DNA from: Filimonas effusa
GTDB lineage: Bacteria > Bacteroidota > Bacteroidia > Chitinophagales > Chitinophagaceae
NCBI RefSeq assembly: GCF_004118675.1
Contig: NZ_SDHZ01000001.1
Location: 620,001-684,000 of the forward strand
Direction: 5' to 3'
DNA length: 64,000 nt
Below are positions 26,649 through 34,052 of this stretch, piece after piece. The translations under genes were made by a program, and so were the position numbers. The notes beneath the pieces were generated by a model. That model did no database searches, had not been told where the DNA came from, and saw only the letters and a program-made list of their open reading frames with translations. The stretch's first letter is position 1, and the number at the start of each line of letters is the position of its first letter.

Positions 26649-27890
26649 ATGAATACTGATTATAAAATTGCCTGGGTACACCTTACCTCTAGATTCAGAC
26701 AGCTTATGGTGGCCACGCTTAGTGTAACATTCGGTATTTCCATGTACATCTTCATGAACAGCTTTATGTCGGGTGTTAACGATACGCAAACCGATATCAC
26801 ATTTACTTCCATGGCGCATATTCGCATTTATAACGAACTGCCTTCTGCACCACCTCTCCCCATATCAGCGAAGTCTGCCGGCAATAGTACCATTCAGATC
26901 CTGAACAATGCCCGTAACATCAGGTATTCCGAAGGTATTAAGAATGTAGATCCTATAGTGGCTGCCGCAACACGGCTTCCGGAGGTGCAAAGTATAACCA
27001 CGCAGCTTAATCAGAATGTGTTCATCCGTAATGGCGTTACAAAAGTAAGCGCCGCTCTGTCGGGTATCGATGTGCCGAATGAAGATGCAGTCTTTCATAT
27101 GTCTGAATATATGACCGAAGGGAACCTGTACGAACTCGACAGGAGAACGGATGCCATAGTGCTTGGCGTTGGCCTCGCAAGGAATATCGGCGTTAAAACC
27201 GGTGATAATATTTCGCTTACCACCGCTGGTGGCGTAACACGCAATTATAAACTCGTTGGCTTATTCCAGACGGGGTCCATGGGCACCGACCGCAGCAAAG
27301 CCTTGATCTCCATTCATGCAGCACGCCAACTTCTTTCCCAGAACAGGAGTTATGCAACTGATATCCTCGTCAACATCAGGGACTACAACAAAGCAAAGCT
27401 GCTCGCAAAAAAGTTGGAGCCTTTAACCAGCTTTAAAGTAGAACCCTGGCAGGAAGGCAATAGTCAGCTCGATTCAGCCAATACGCTCCGCGATATCACG
27501 GCTATGGCAGTATCCCTCACCATTCTCATCGTAGCAGGCTTTGGTATCTATAATATTATGAACATGACGGTGAACGAAAAGATCAGGGAAATTGCCATCT
27601 TGAAAGCTATGGGCTTCAATGGCAGGGATATAGTGACGATTTTCCTGACACAGTCGGTTGTTATAGGCGTAATTGGCGGGCTGCTGGGACTTATACTTGG
27701 ATTCGCTATTTCAAAACTGGTAAGCAAAATACCCTTTAAGATCGCTTCTCTCTCTACGCTGCCAATCAACTTTAACTCCAATGACTATATCATGGCTTTT
27801 TTGTTTGGCATCATCGTCACATTTCTGGCAGGGTACTTCCCGGCAGCCAAAGCATCGAGGGTCGATCCGGTAGATATTATCAGGGGATAG
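26649..27890 (+). CDS. ABC transporter permease (MacB/LolE-FtsX family)
   Basis: This 413-residue permease has one N-terminal helix, a large periplasmic MacB-PCD-like domain (about 45-270), and three C-terminal helices in the FtsX region (about 280-400). These start at LRDITAMAVSLTILIVAGFGIYN and include the coupling segment NEKIREIAILKAMGF. With the LolD-type ATPase it forms a MacB-like mechanotransmission transporter. In MacAB-TolC systems the substrate is taken from the periplasm; here it could be a peptide, lipid or drug. It is 5 bp after the adaptor gene. Confidence 0.92.
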   Translation: MNTDYKIAWVHLTSRFRQLMVATLSVTFGISMYIFMNSFMSGVNDTQTDITFTSMAHIRIYNELPSAPPLPISAKSAGNSTIQILNNARNIRYSEGIKNVDPIVAAATRLPEVQSITTQLNQNVFIRNGVTKVSAALSGIDVPNEDAVFHMSEYMTEGNLYELDRRTDAIVLGVGLARNIGVKTGDNISLTTAGGVTRNYKLVGLFQTGSMGTDRSKALISIHAARQLLSQNRSYATDILVNIRDYNKAKLLAKKLEPLTSFKVEPWQEGNSQLDSANTLRDITAMAVSLTILIVAGFGIYNIMNMTVNEKIREIAILKAMGFNGRDIVTIFLTQSVVIGVIGGLLGLILGFAISKLVSKIPFKIASLSTLPINFNSNDYIMAFLFGIIVTFLAGYFPAAKASRVDPVDIIRG

Positions 27891-27913
27891 ATAAATGACC
27901 AAATTATTTTGTT

Positions 27914-28594
27914 ATGAATGTACTCTCAGCGAAAAATATCACGAAGTACTTTAATACGCCGGAACCCTTTAAAGTATTGAAAGATGTCTCCTTTGAAGTG
28001 GAGAAGGGCGAATTCGTTTCCGTTGTCGGTAAGTCCGGCTCTGGCAAATCAACCCTGCTTTACCTGCTTTCAACAATGGATACCGATTACGAGGGCGAAA
28101 TTGTGATCAATGGTTCTACTGTTACTAATAAAAGCCAGAACGCCCTTGCAGCTTTTCGCAACGAACATATCGGTTTTGTTTTCCAGTTTCACTACCTGCT
28201 TCCGGAGTTTACACTCCTCGATAATGTGATGTTACCAGCCCTTAAACTCGCACGTAGATCAAAAACCGAAATTGAAGCCCGCTCCCTCGAACTGTTGGAT
28301 ATGCTTGGCCTCAAAGGACATGAACGTAAAAAGGCCTCGAACCTTTCTGGTGGACAACAGCAACGTGTAGCTATCGCCCGCGCTCTTATAAATGACCCCA
28401 CGATCATCATGGGTGATGAGCCTACGGGCAACCTCGACTCCAGGAATACGAAGATTGTGTTCGACATCTTTCGCGACCTGGCAAGAGAAAAAGGACAAAC
28501 CATCATTATTGTAACACACGACGATGAATTTGCAGCCAACAGCGACCGGATCATAGAGTTGATGGATGGAGAAGTAGTTAGCGCAACTAAATAG
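27914..28594 (+). CDS. ABC transporter ATP-binding protein (LolD/MacB-type)
   Basis: This 226-residue cytoplasmic ATPase has Walker A GKSGSGKST at 39-47, the Q-loop region FVFQFHYLLPEFTLLDNV, signature LSGGQQQRVAIARAL, Walker B IIMGDEPTGNLD and the switch His in IIIVTHDDE. The sequence class matches LolD and MacB nucleotide-binding domains. It powers the permease encoded 23 bp upstream. Splitting ATPase and permease into separate genes is the LolCDE-like arrangement, although the TolC and adaptor genes point to export rather than lipoprotein release. Confidence 0.95.
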   Translation: MNVLSAKNITKYFNTPEPFKVLKDVSFEVEKGEFVSVVGKSGSGKSTLLYLLSTMDTDYEGEIVINGSTVTNKSQNALAAFRNEHIGFVFQFHYLLPEFTLLDNVMLPALKLARRSKTEIEARSLELLDMLGLKGHERKKASNLSGGQQQRVAIARALINDPTIIMGDEPTGNLDSRNTKIVFDIFRDLAREKGQTIIIVTHDDEFAANSDRIIELMDGEVVSATK

Positions 28595-28638
28595 CAGAGG
28601 TGTATGAACTTTTAACCCAAATAAACTAATAACTGGTT

Positions 28639-29517
28639 ATGTACAAACTACTCATAACATTATTCCTATCTGCGCTGCTGCCCGTAGCAGGTATGCGGGC
28701 GCAGCAGCTTCCTGTCTTTAGCATCGACTATAACAGCAGCACTCTCAAAAATGATTCGGTCAAAGGCGCTCTGAAAGGCCTGCAGGCTTCGCTGAACATA
28801 CCGCTTATCCATTCGTCAGGGAACACCTTCGGAACCAGGATCCAGTATCAGTCAGCCCGCTTTAGCGGGTTAACCAGCAGGTTGAATGAACAGTTGAGCG
28901 GTTTGGATCTTCATGTCTTCCTGCAAAGAAAATGGGACGAAAAACATCAGCTCTATCTTTTTGCACAGGTAGGGGCTTATTCCGATTTTAAGGACCTGGA
29001 TACAAAGGATTTCAGATTCCTGCTGGGGGCACGCTACCTGGTAAAACATTCCGATAAATTATCTACAGGGTGGGGACTGGCATACGCCCGCCAGTTTTTT
29101 GGACACCAGATCAATCCTTTCATAGCCATCAATTATGCATTTACGCCCAGGTTGAAACTAAGTGGTTTGCTGCCTATTCGCCCCGTATTGACTTATGAAA
29201 TTAATGATCGCATTTCCTGGGTGAATGAAATAAATGGTAATGTAGAAAGCTACCGCCTTTCCGCTTCCGTACATAATAATGCCTTTATTCAGTATTCGGG
29301 ATGGAAGGTGAAAAGCACTTGTCGTTACCTGGTGGGCAAACACCACCGCTTTTCAGCTGGTCTCGGGTTTAGCCGTCAAAGCACGGCGTTCTTTAACGAC
29401 GATGCGCAAAATAACTGGAAGATCTTTACCATCAATCTCTCTCAGAAGAATGCGCCCGTAGAAACATTGAAAACAAAAGGACTGCTGTTTTCGTTGGGAT
29501 ACGACTTTGTGTTGTAG
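28639..29517 (+). CDS. Predicted outer-membrane beta-barrel protein, DUF6268-like
   Basis: This 292-residue protein has a signal peptide (cleavage near GMRAQQ) and about twelve amphipathic strands, ending in LFSLGYDFVL with a terminal hydrophobic residue as in outer-membrane barrels. The pattern resembles DUF6268 proteins of Bacteroidota. It lies between the efflux genes (44 bp after the ATPase) and a LytS/LytTR pair, so it may be part of the exported-compound response. The function is unknown and the DUF assignment is from memory of the pattern. Confidence 0.65.
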   Translation: MYKLLITLFLSALLPVAGMRAQQLPVFSIDYNSSTLKNDSVKGALKGLQASLNIPLIHSSGNTFGTRIQYQSARFSGLTSRLNEQLSGLDLHVFLQRKWDEKHQLYLFAQVGAYSDFKDLDTKDFRFLLGARYLVKHSDKLSTGWGLAYARQFFGHQINPFIAINYAFTPRLKLSGLLPIRPVLTYEINDRISWVNEINGNVESYRLSASVHNNAFIQYSGWKVKSTCRYLVGKHHRFSAGLGFSRQSTAFFNDDAQNNWKIFTINLSQKNAPVETLKTKGLLFSLGYDFVL

Positions 29518-29540
29518 TAAACCAGGGTTTGGTAAATTTG
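29512..29540 (+). promoter_or_regulatory. Promoter for the LytS/LytTR pair (TTG-N18-TAAATTTG)
   Basis: TTG at 29512-29514, an 18-nt gap, then an exact TAnnTTTG element at 29533-29540. Transcription would start near 29546, 14 nt before the GTG start at 29560. The kinase-regulator pair can therefore be expressed independently of the efflux operon. Confidence 0.6.
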
Positions 29541-29559
29541 CAGATATTCTTAAATAATA

Positions 29560-30531
29560 GTGAAAGCCGGAAATAATCATATTCTTCCAATCGCACTCGC
29601 AGTATTGCTGCCGGGGCTCAACTTCTTTTCCAATGCCGAACTGGAGTTGCCAATAGCCGTACTCCTTAAGAGATGGTGCTACGCAGCCGCTTCTCTCTAC
29701 ATACTATGGCACGTAATATGGCTGGTGTCGGCATATACAAGTAAGAAAACCCGTTGGTTCCTGCTTCCCGCCGCTATCCTGCTGTCTGCTTTTTTATTGT
29801 ACCAGTTGCTTTCATTGCCGGTTTTCTTTCCTCATGTTGCCGTACGGCCGCTTTCCTTTAAAGTCTTGTCTGCCTGCCTGGTGATTCTTATTATCCAATA
29901 TTCGCTGAAAGCAAGCGCTAGCATAGGCCATCTGCAGGTTGAAAAAGAACAGTTGCTGGCTGAGAAATATAAAATGCAGTTGCAGGAATTACGAACCAGG
30001 GTCGATCCGCATTTTCTTTTTAATACGCTTAATACGCTTCGTAGCATGATCCGTAAAGGAAATCCCGAATCTGAAAGATTCGTGATGAACTTGTCCGGGT
30101 TTTATCGCCAGACGCTCAGGTATAACGAAGCTGCCGTCGTATTGTTAAAAGATGAAATAGATGTGCTCAATGCTTATCTCTTTCTGATCAAAACCCGTAA
30201 CGAAGGTGCCGTGCAAACTTCTATTAATATACAGGTAGGATGGCTGCAATATGCGCTGCCGGCGCTCAGCCTCCAGGTGGTCACAGAAAACTGTTTTAAA
30301 CACAATCGTCAGTCTGCTGCCGATCCGCTGCAAATCGAGATCTTTACTACACAAGAGGGTTGTATCACAGTGAGAAATACCTTGCTGCCTAAATTCTCTA
30401 TGGTCGAAAAATCGGGTTATGGCCTCAAAAATATCTTAACCATGTATGAATTGCTTGGCGTAAAGGATGGCTTAACTGTTAATCAGACAAACCAATACTT
30501 CGAGGTAACATTAAAACTCATAAAGCCGTGA
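29560..30531 (+). CDS. LytS/YehU-type sensor histidine kinase
   Basis: This 323-residue membrane kinase has four predicted transmembrane helices in the first 130 residues. A coiled coil and the His_kinase domain (PF06580) follow, with phospho-acceptor His151 in RVDPHFLFNTLNTLRS and the N-box TENCFKHN. It lacks a large extracytoplasmic sensor loop, so the signal is probably sensed in or at the membrane. The GTG start is supported by the promoter spacing. It overlaps the LytTR regulator by 4 bp. Next to an export system, such pairs often respond to cell-envelope or antimicrobial stress; that is inference. Confidence 0.9.
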   Translation: MKAGNNHILPIALAVLLPGLNFFSNAELELPIAVLLKRWCYAAASLYILWHVIWLVSAYTSKKTRWFLLPAAILLSAFLLYQLLSLPVFFPHVAVRPLSFKVLSACLVILIIQYSLKASASIGHLQVEKEQLLAEKYKMQLQELRTRVDPHFLFNTLNTLRSMIRKGNPESERFVMNLSGFYRQTLRYNEAAVVLLKDEIDVLNAYLFLIKTRNEGAVQTSINIQVGWLQYALPALSLQVVTENCFKHNRQSAADPLQIEIFTTQEGCITVRNTLLPKFSMVEKSGYGLKNILTMYELLGVKDGLTVNQTNQYFEVTLKLIKP

Positions 30532-31289
30532 ATATACTGGTTGTAGAAGACGAAAGCCACACCGCTGACCTTCTCAAAGAGGTCATAGAACAGCAGGGTG
30601 ATTTTATAGTTGTCAATATCCTCGACTCTATCGTAGCCACAGTAGCATATCTTATCAGGCATCATGACGAAATTGATCTTATCTTCCTCGATATCCAGTT
30701 GTCAGACGGATTAAGTTTTGAGATCTTTAAATACGTGGATGTTCATATTCCCGTGATCTTTTGTACGGCATATGATGAATACACATTGCAGGCAATTAAG
30801 AACAACGGTATAGATTATATCCTTAAACCCTTTGAAGAGGAAGAGGTTTGTCAGGCTTTGAAGAAATATAGAAACCTGCTGAATGCCGTCCATAAAACCA
30901 CCATTTTATCTCCCTTATTCCCGCCGTCGGCTGGTATAACCTGGCAGGAAAGCTTTCTCGTGCAACAACGTGAAAAGACGATAGTCGTAGAAACAACTGC
31001 CGTTGCGGCTTTTGCTATCGAACATGAAATGCTTTATCTCTATACTTTTAAAGGAGAAAAGTATCCGTTGTTTAAAAAAATGGATTACCTCGAATCTGCG
31101 GTTAATCCCGCTTTATTCTTTCGTATCAACCGGCAAATGCTCGTAAATAAAGAGGCCATTACATCTATGGAGCCATGGTTTAACCGCAAGATGATCTTGA
31201 ATTTAAAGGTGATGCTCCAGGAAAAAGCTATTGTCAGCCGTCTCAAAGTCTCTCTGCTGAAAGAATGGCTGGAGAAAGGAGTAGGATAG
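30528..31289 (+). CDS. LytTR-family response regulator
   Basis: This 253-residue regulator has a receiver domain (1-120) with phospho-acceptor Asp55 in LIFLDIQLSDG and a switch region ending KPFEEEE. The C-terminal LytTR DNA-binding domain (about 150-250) shows FRINRQMLVNKEAI and the closing strands. It starts with GTG overlapping the kinase stop (GTGA), the normal coupling for cognate pairs. The probable targets are its own locus or the TolC/HlyD/ABC operon upstream. No LytTR direct-repeat site was identified by eye. Confidence 0.92.
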   Translation: MNILVVEDESHTADLLKEVIEQQGDFIVVNILDSIVATVAYLIRHHDEIDLIFLDIQLSDGLSFEIFKYVDVHIPVIFCTAYDEYTLQAIKNNGIDYILKPFEEEEVCQALKKYRNLLNAVHKTTILSPLFPPSAGITWQESFLVQQREKTIVVETTAVAAFAIEHEMLYLYTFKGEKYPLFKKMDYLESAVNPALFFRINRQMLVNKEAITSMEPWFNRKMILNLKVMLQEKAIVSRLKVSLLKEWLEKGVG

Positions 31290-31362
31290 ACGCCATGAAA
31301 ACATCATGTTAAAGTAATCTGCCCGCCTGCTTTAACTGTTTTATTATCATTTAAAATCAGCA

Positions 31363-31384
31363 TATTTGTATACGTTTACAAATA
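31363..31384. promoter_or_regulatory. Operator-like inverted repeat TATTTGTA-N6-TACAAATA
   Basis: A perfect 8-bp inverted repeat with a 6-bp spacer. It lies 115 bp upstream of the KAS III-like gene and overlaps a near-match to the -7 element (CATATTTG, 31361-31368), so a bound repressor would block that promoter. Confidence 0.5.
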
Positions 31385-31499
31385 ATGAATGCCAGACGGG
31401 ATAGTCTGATGCGTTGTGATCTGATTATTCAAACCATCTCCTTCCTTACAGCCTTTCAGTTTATTGCGTTTTATTCCAAATCCACCACCTGTAGTTATC

Positions 31500-32567
31500 A
31501 TGAAGTGTTCAGTTATAACAGGATCCGGCAGTTATTTGCCCGCTGTCTTAAAACCTAATAGCGATTTCCTGCACCAGCAGTTTTTCGCCGAAGATCATTC
31601 GCCCGTAAAAAATAACGGCCAGGTGGTTATCGATAAATTCCAGGCCATTACAGGTATCAGGGAACGAAGATATGCCGCTGATAGCGATAATACCTCCGAC
31701 CTTGCAATCATTGCCGGCGAAAAAGCGATCAATGATAGTGGAATTGACAGGGAAAGCCTCGATCTCTTAATTGTAGCGCACAACTTCGGCGATGTCTCAG
31801 CCAACCTGACCCAGGCCGATACAGTACCTGCCCTCGCCAGCCGCGTAAAAGCAGGACTTGGGATAAAAAATCCCGCCTGTATCGCCTTCGATACGCTGTT
31901 CGGCTGCCCCGGCTGGTTAATGGCCATTATGCAGGTGGAAGCTTTTTTTAAAGCAGGTATGGCCGGTAAAGCGCTTGTAATAGGTGCCGAAACGCTGTCA
32001 CGTGTTTACGACCCTTTCGACAGGGATAGCATGATCTTCAGCGATGGGGCAGGAGCGGTGATCATGGAAGCAAAAGAAGGGAATGCAGCCGGTATCGTCG
32101 CCTGTCATGCGGTAAGCCATTGTGGAGAAGAATTGCACTACCTGGCCATGAGCCCCTCTAATAATCCCGATGAAGCGCAGGAGGTAAAACATCTGAAAAT
32201 GAAAGGGCGGAAAGTATATGAATATGCCTTGAAACACGTTCCGGGTGCCATGAAAACCTGTATGGATAAAAGCGGCATACCGGTTTCTGAGGTGAAAAAG
32301 ATCTTTATTCATCAGGCTAATGAAAAAATGGACGATGCCATACTAGCCGCTTTTTATAAGCTTTATGGCCTCGAAGCCCCTGAGAATATTATGCCTATGT
32401 GTATCCAAAAGCTGGGCAATAGCTCTGTGGCAACTATCCCCACACTTTACGATCTTGTGAAAAAGAACCATTATCCCCAGCATAAACTGGAAGCTGGGGA
32501 TGTGATACTTTTCGCATCCGTAGGCGCCGGCATGAATATTAACGCCGTCTGCTACAGATGCGCTTAG
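31500..32567 (+). CDS. 3-oxoacyl-ACP synthase III (KAS III) family protein
   Basis: This thiolase-fold enzyme of 355 residues has the full KAS III triad: Cys136 in FDTLFGCPGW, His271 in FIHQANEKM and Asn307 in LGNSSVATIP. KAS III condenses acyl-CoA with malonyl-ACP to start fatty acid or polyketide chains. No other fatty-acid gene is nearby, so it may be a specialised FabH-like or OleA/DarB-like enzyme rather than the housekeeping FabH. The ATG at 31500 is where homology-like sequence begins. An upstream in-frame extension to 31464 looks non-coding. An inverted repeat lies upstream. Confidence 0.88.
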   Translation: MKCSVITGSGSYLPAVLKPNSDFLHQQFFAEDHSPVKNNGQVVIDKFQAITGIRERRYAADSDNTSDLAIIAGEKAINDSGIDRESLDLLIVAHNFGDVSANLTQADTVPALASRVKAGLGIKNPACIAFDTLFGCPGWLMAIMQVEAFFKAGMAGKALVIGAETLSRVYDPFDRDSMIFSDGAGAVIMEAKEGNAAGIVACHAVSHCGEELHYLAMSPSNNPDEAQEVKHLKMKGRKVYEYALKHVPGAMKTCMDKSGIPVSEVKKIFIHQANEKMDDAILAAFYKLYGLEAPENIMPMCIQKLGNSSVATIPTLYDLVKKNHYPQHKLEAGDVILFASVGAGMNINAVCYRCA

Positions 32568-32573
32568 TAAGCT

Positions 32574-33026
32574 CTATTTAAATGCCGTTACATTCAAGGC
32601 CACGGGACCCTGTGGCCCTTTGCCTGTCTCAAATAAAACCTTGTCATTTTCTTTGACAGGGAACGACAACTCATTAATGTGCACAAACACACGCTCCTGG
32701 GTTTCAAGATCATTGATGAATCCAAATCCCTTCTGGTGGTTGAAATAACTGATAACGCCGGTCCTTGGTCCCTCAGCAGGCCTGTCTTCCGACTTTGGAA
32801 TGCTGATCTGGATATCCTCGGCAGCAAAAACCTTTTTCTTTGATGGGTCTGTAGGCACATCCGTAAGGTTGCCGTCTTCGTCAAGGTAAACCATCATATC
32901 ATCAAGGCTTTTCTTGTTATCCTTGTTGTTTTTGCGCTCTTTCATCTTCTCCTGCTTGTCTTGCTGCTTCTTAAGACGCTGTTTCTCTTTTTCTCTTTTA
33001 CTAAATGTCTCCTGGGATTTTGCCAT
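32574..33026 (-). CDS. Cold-shock domain protein with basic N-terminal extension
   Basis: This 150-residue protein has a highly charged Lys/Glu/Gln N-terminus (about 1-45, probably a helix), a linker, and a cold-shock domain (about 88-150). RNP1-like KGFGFIND and RNP2-like VFVHINEL bind single-stranded RNA or DNA. The architecture is common in Bacteroidota and differs from the 65-70 residue classical Csp proteins. It converges with the KAS III-like gene with 6 bp between stops. It is likely an RNA chaperone, either constitutive or cold-induced. Confidence 0.9.
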   Translation of the reverse strand: MAKSQETFSKREKEKQRLKKQQDKQEKMKERKNNKDNKKSLDDMMVYLDEDGNLTDVPTDPSKKKVFAAEDIQISIPKSEDRPAEGPRTGVISYFNHQKGFGFINDLETQERVFVHINELSFPVKENDKVLFETGKGPQGPVALNVTAFK

Positions 33027-33303
33027 ATTTTGTTTTTGGTGAATCCTGCAATGCAGGAATTATTGTTTGATTTATTGGATAGCCCTTAAAATTTGCTGCC
33101 GGGGTTGCCATATCCAGCTTCATTAGCAATAATGAAGAATACGCTGAATTAACCTGGAAACTTGTTCTGCGAAATAGAATGGCCTGCTCCGGAAGTAAAA
33201 AGTATATAAAGATACGAATAATTATTTTAAGCGCAACTTCCGGGGAACCGCCCTCCTGCTCCGTTTTCCCTACTTTTAGGTTGCTGCTTAATATTTTTAC
33301 AAA

Positions 33304-33978
33304 ATGGAGATCGGAAACAACAGGATACCCGGCATCCGGGTAGAAAATATCGGAACAAAACAAAAGCCGAGGAATGTCATCAAAGGCGTTGTCTCATTGT
33401 CCTGCTGGAATGACCACTTTTTGTACGAAGAAGCCGACAGGTTGATGAAAACAAAAGTGGTTACAGACGGCCTCATCGCACTATGGATAGATAGTGAAAC
33501 GGGAATAGATGATAAATTTAACTTATCCGATGAACAGGTGAATACCTATTCCTTTTTGGTCGAAAACCAGCTGAAGCTCAGGCAGTCCATGCTCGATGAG
33601 TTGAAAAAGCAATTCCCGCGCCTGCTTTCCGGCGAATATGCCTCCTGGGAACAGGATGCCCCCTTTTTTTCCAGGCTTCCCGATCTGACGCCGGAATTTG
33701 ATTTCAAAAGCTATATAGGGCCTGCCTCTATAACCATCTGCAAGGATGTAAAGGACGGCGCAGCATATGTTATCTGGAATTTCAGGTGCCTGTGGGATAC
33801 CGAACATAGCCTGGATTTTATTACACACAACGAAAGGGTGATAGAAATTGCACCCGAAGCAGATCCCTGGACGATCTACAGGGATAATGGTACTTATGAA
33901 CAAAAGAACAAAGCATATAAAGATAAAATAAGCACCCTCACCTTTCCCAAACAAAAAAAATGGTGGCAATTCTGGTAA
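33304..33978 (+). CDS. Hypothetical protein, DUF6985-like
   Basis: This soluble 224-residue protein has no signal peptide. Its C-terminal half contains WNFRCLWDTEHSLDFITHNERVIEI, similar to the CEWDEEHGLGVxxHKxRVIEIG pattern I associate with DUF6985. The N-terminal half (WNDHFLYEEADRLMKTK) is less conserved. The function is unknown; related domains often appear in immunity-like or orphan contexts. The tail ends KKWWQFW. It is followed after 74 bp by the helicase gene, which has its own promoter. Confidence 0.65.
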   Translation: MEIGNNRIPGIRVENIGTKQKPRNVIKGVVSLSCWNDHFLYEEADRLMKTKVVTDGLIALWIDSETGIDDKFNLSDEQVNTYSFLVENQLKLRQSMLDELKKQFPRLLSGEYASWEQDAPFFSRLPDLTPEFDFKSYIGPASITICKDVKDGAAYVIWNFRCLWDTEHSLDFITHNERVIEIAPEADPWTIYRDNGTYEQKNKAYKDKISTLTFPKQKKWWQFW

Positions 33979-34040
33979 ACAAACCGTGCAGCCACATCTG
34001 GCCGGAATGATTTTTAAATGGGGTGGCACACCTTATTATT

Positions 34041-34048
34041 TACTTTTG
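34041..34048 (+). promoter_or_regulatory. -7 promoter element TACTTTTG directly before the helicase ATG
   Basis: Exact TAnnTTTG match ending 4 nt before the ATG at 34053. Transcription would start at or very near the start codon, giving a leaderless mRNA. This argues against the upstream GTG start at 34023. Confidence 0.6.
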
Positions 34049-34052
34049 CCGC

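Noticed and set aside
31385-31558. 57-codon frame overlapping the start of the KAS III-like gene
   Set aside because: It overlaps the enzyme's coding region in another frame, with no recognisable product; likely chance.
34023-34052. GTG start for the helicase
   Set aside because: It would place the consensus -7 element inside the coding sequence.
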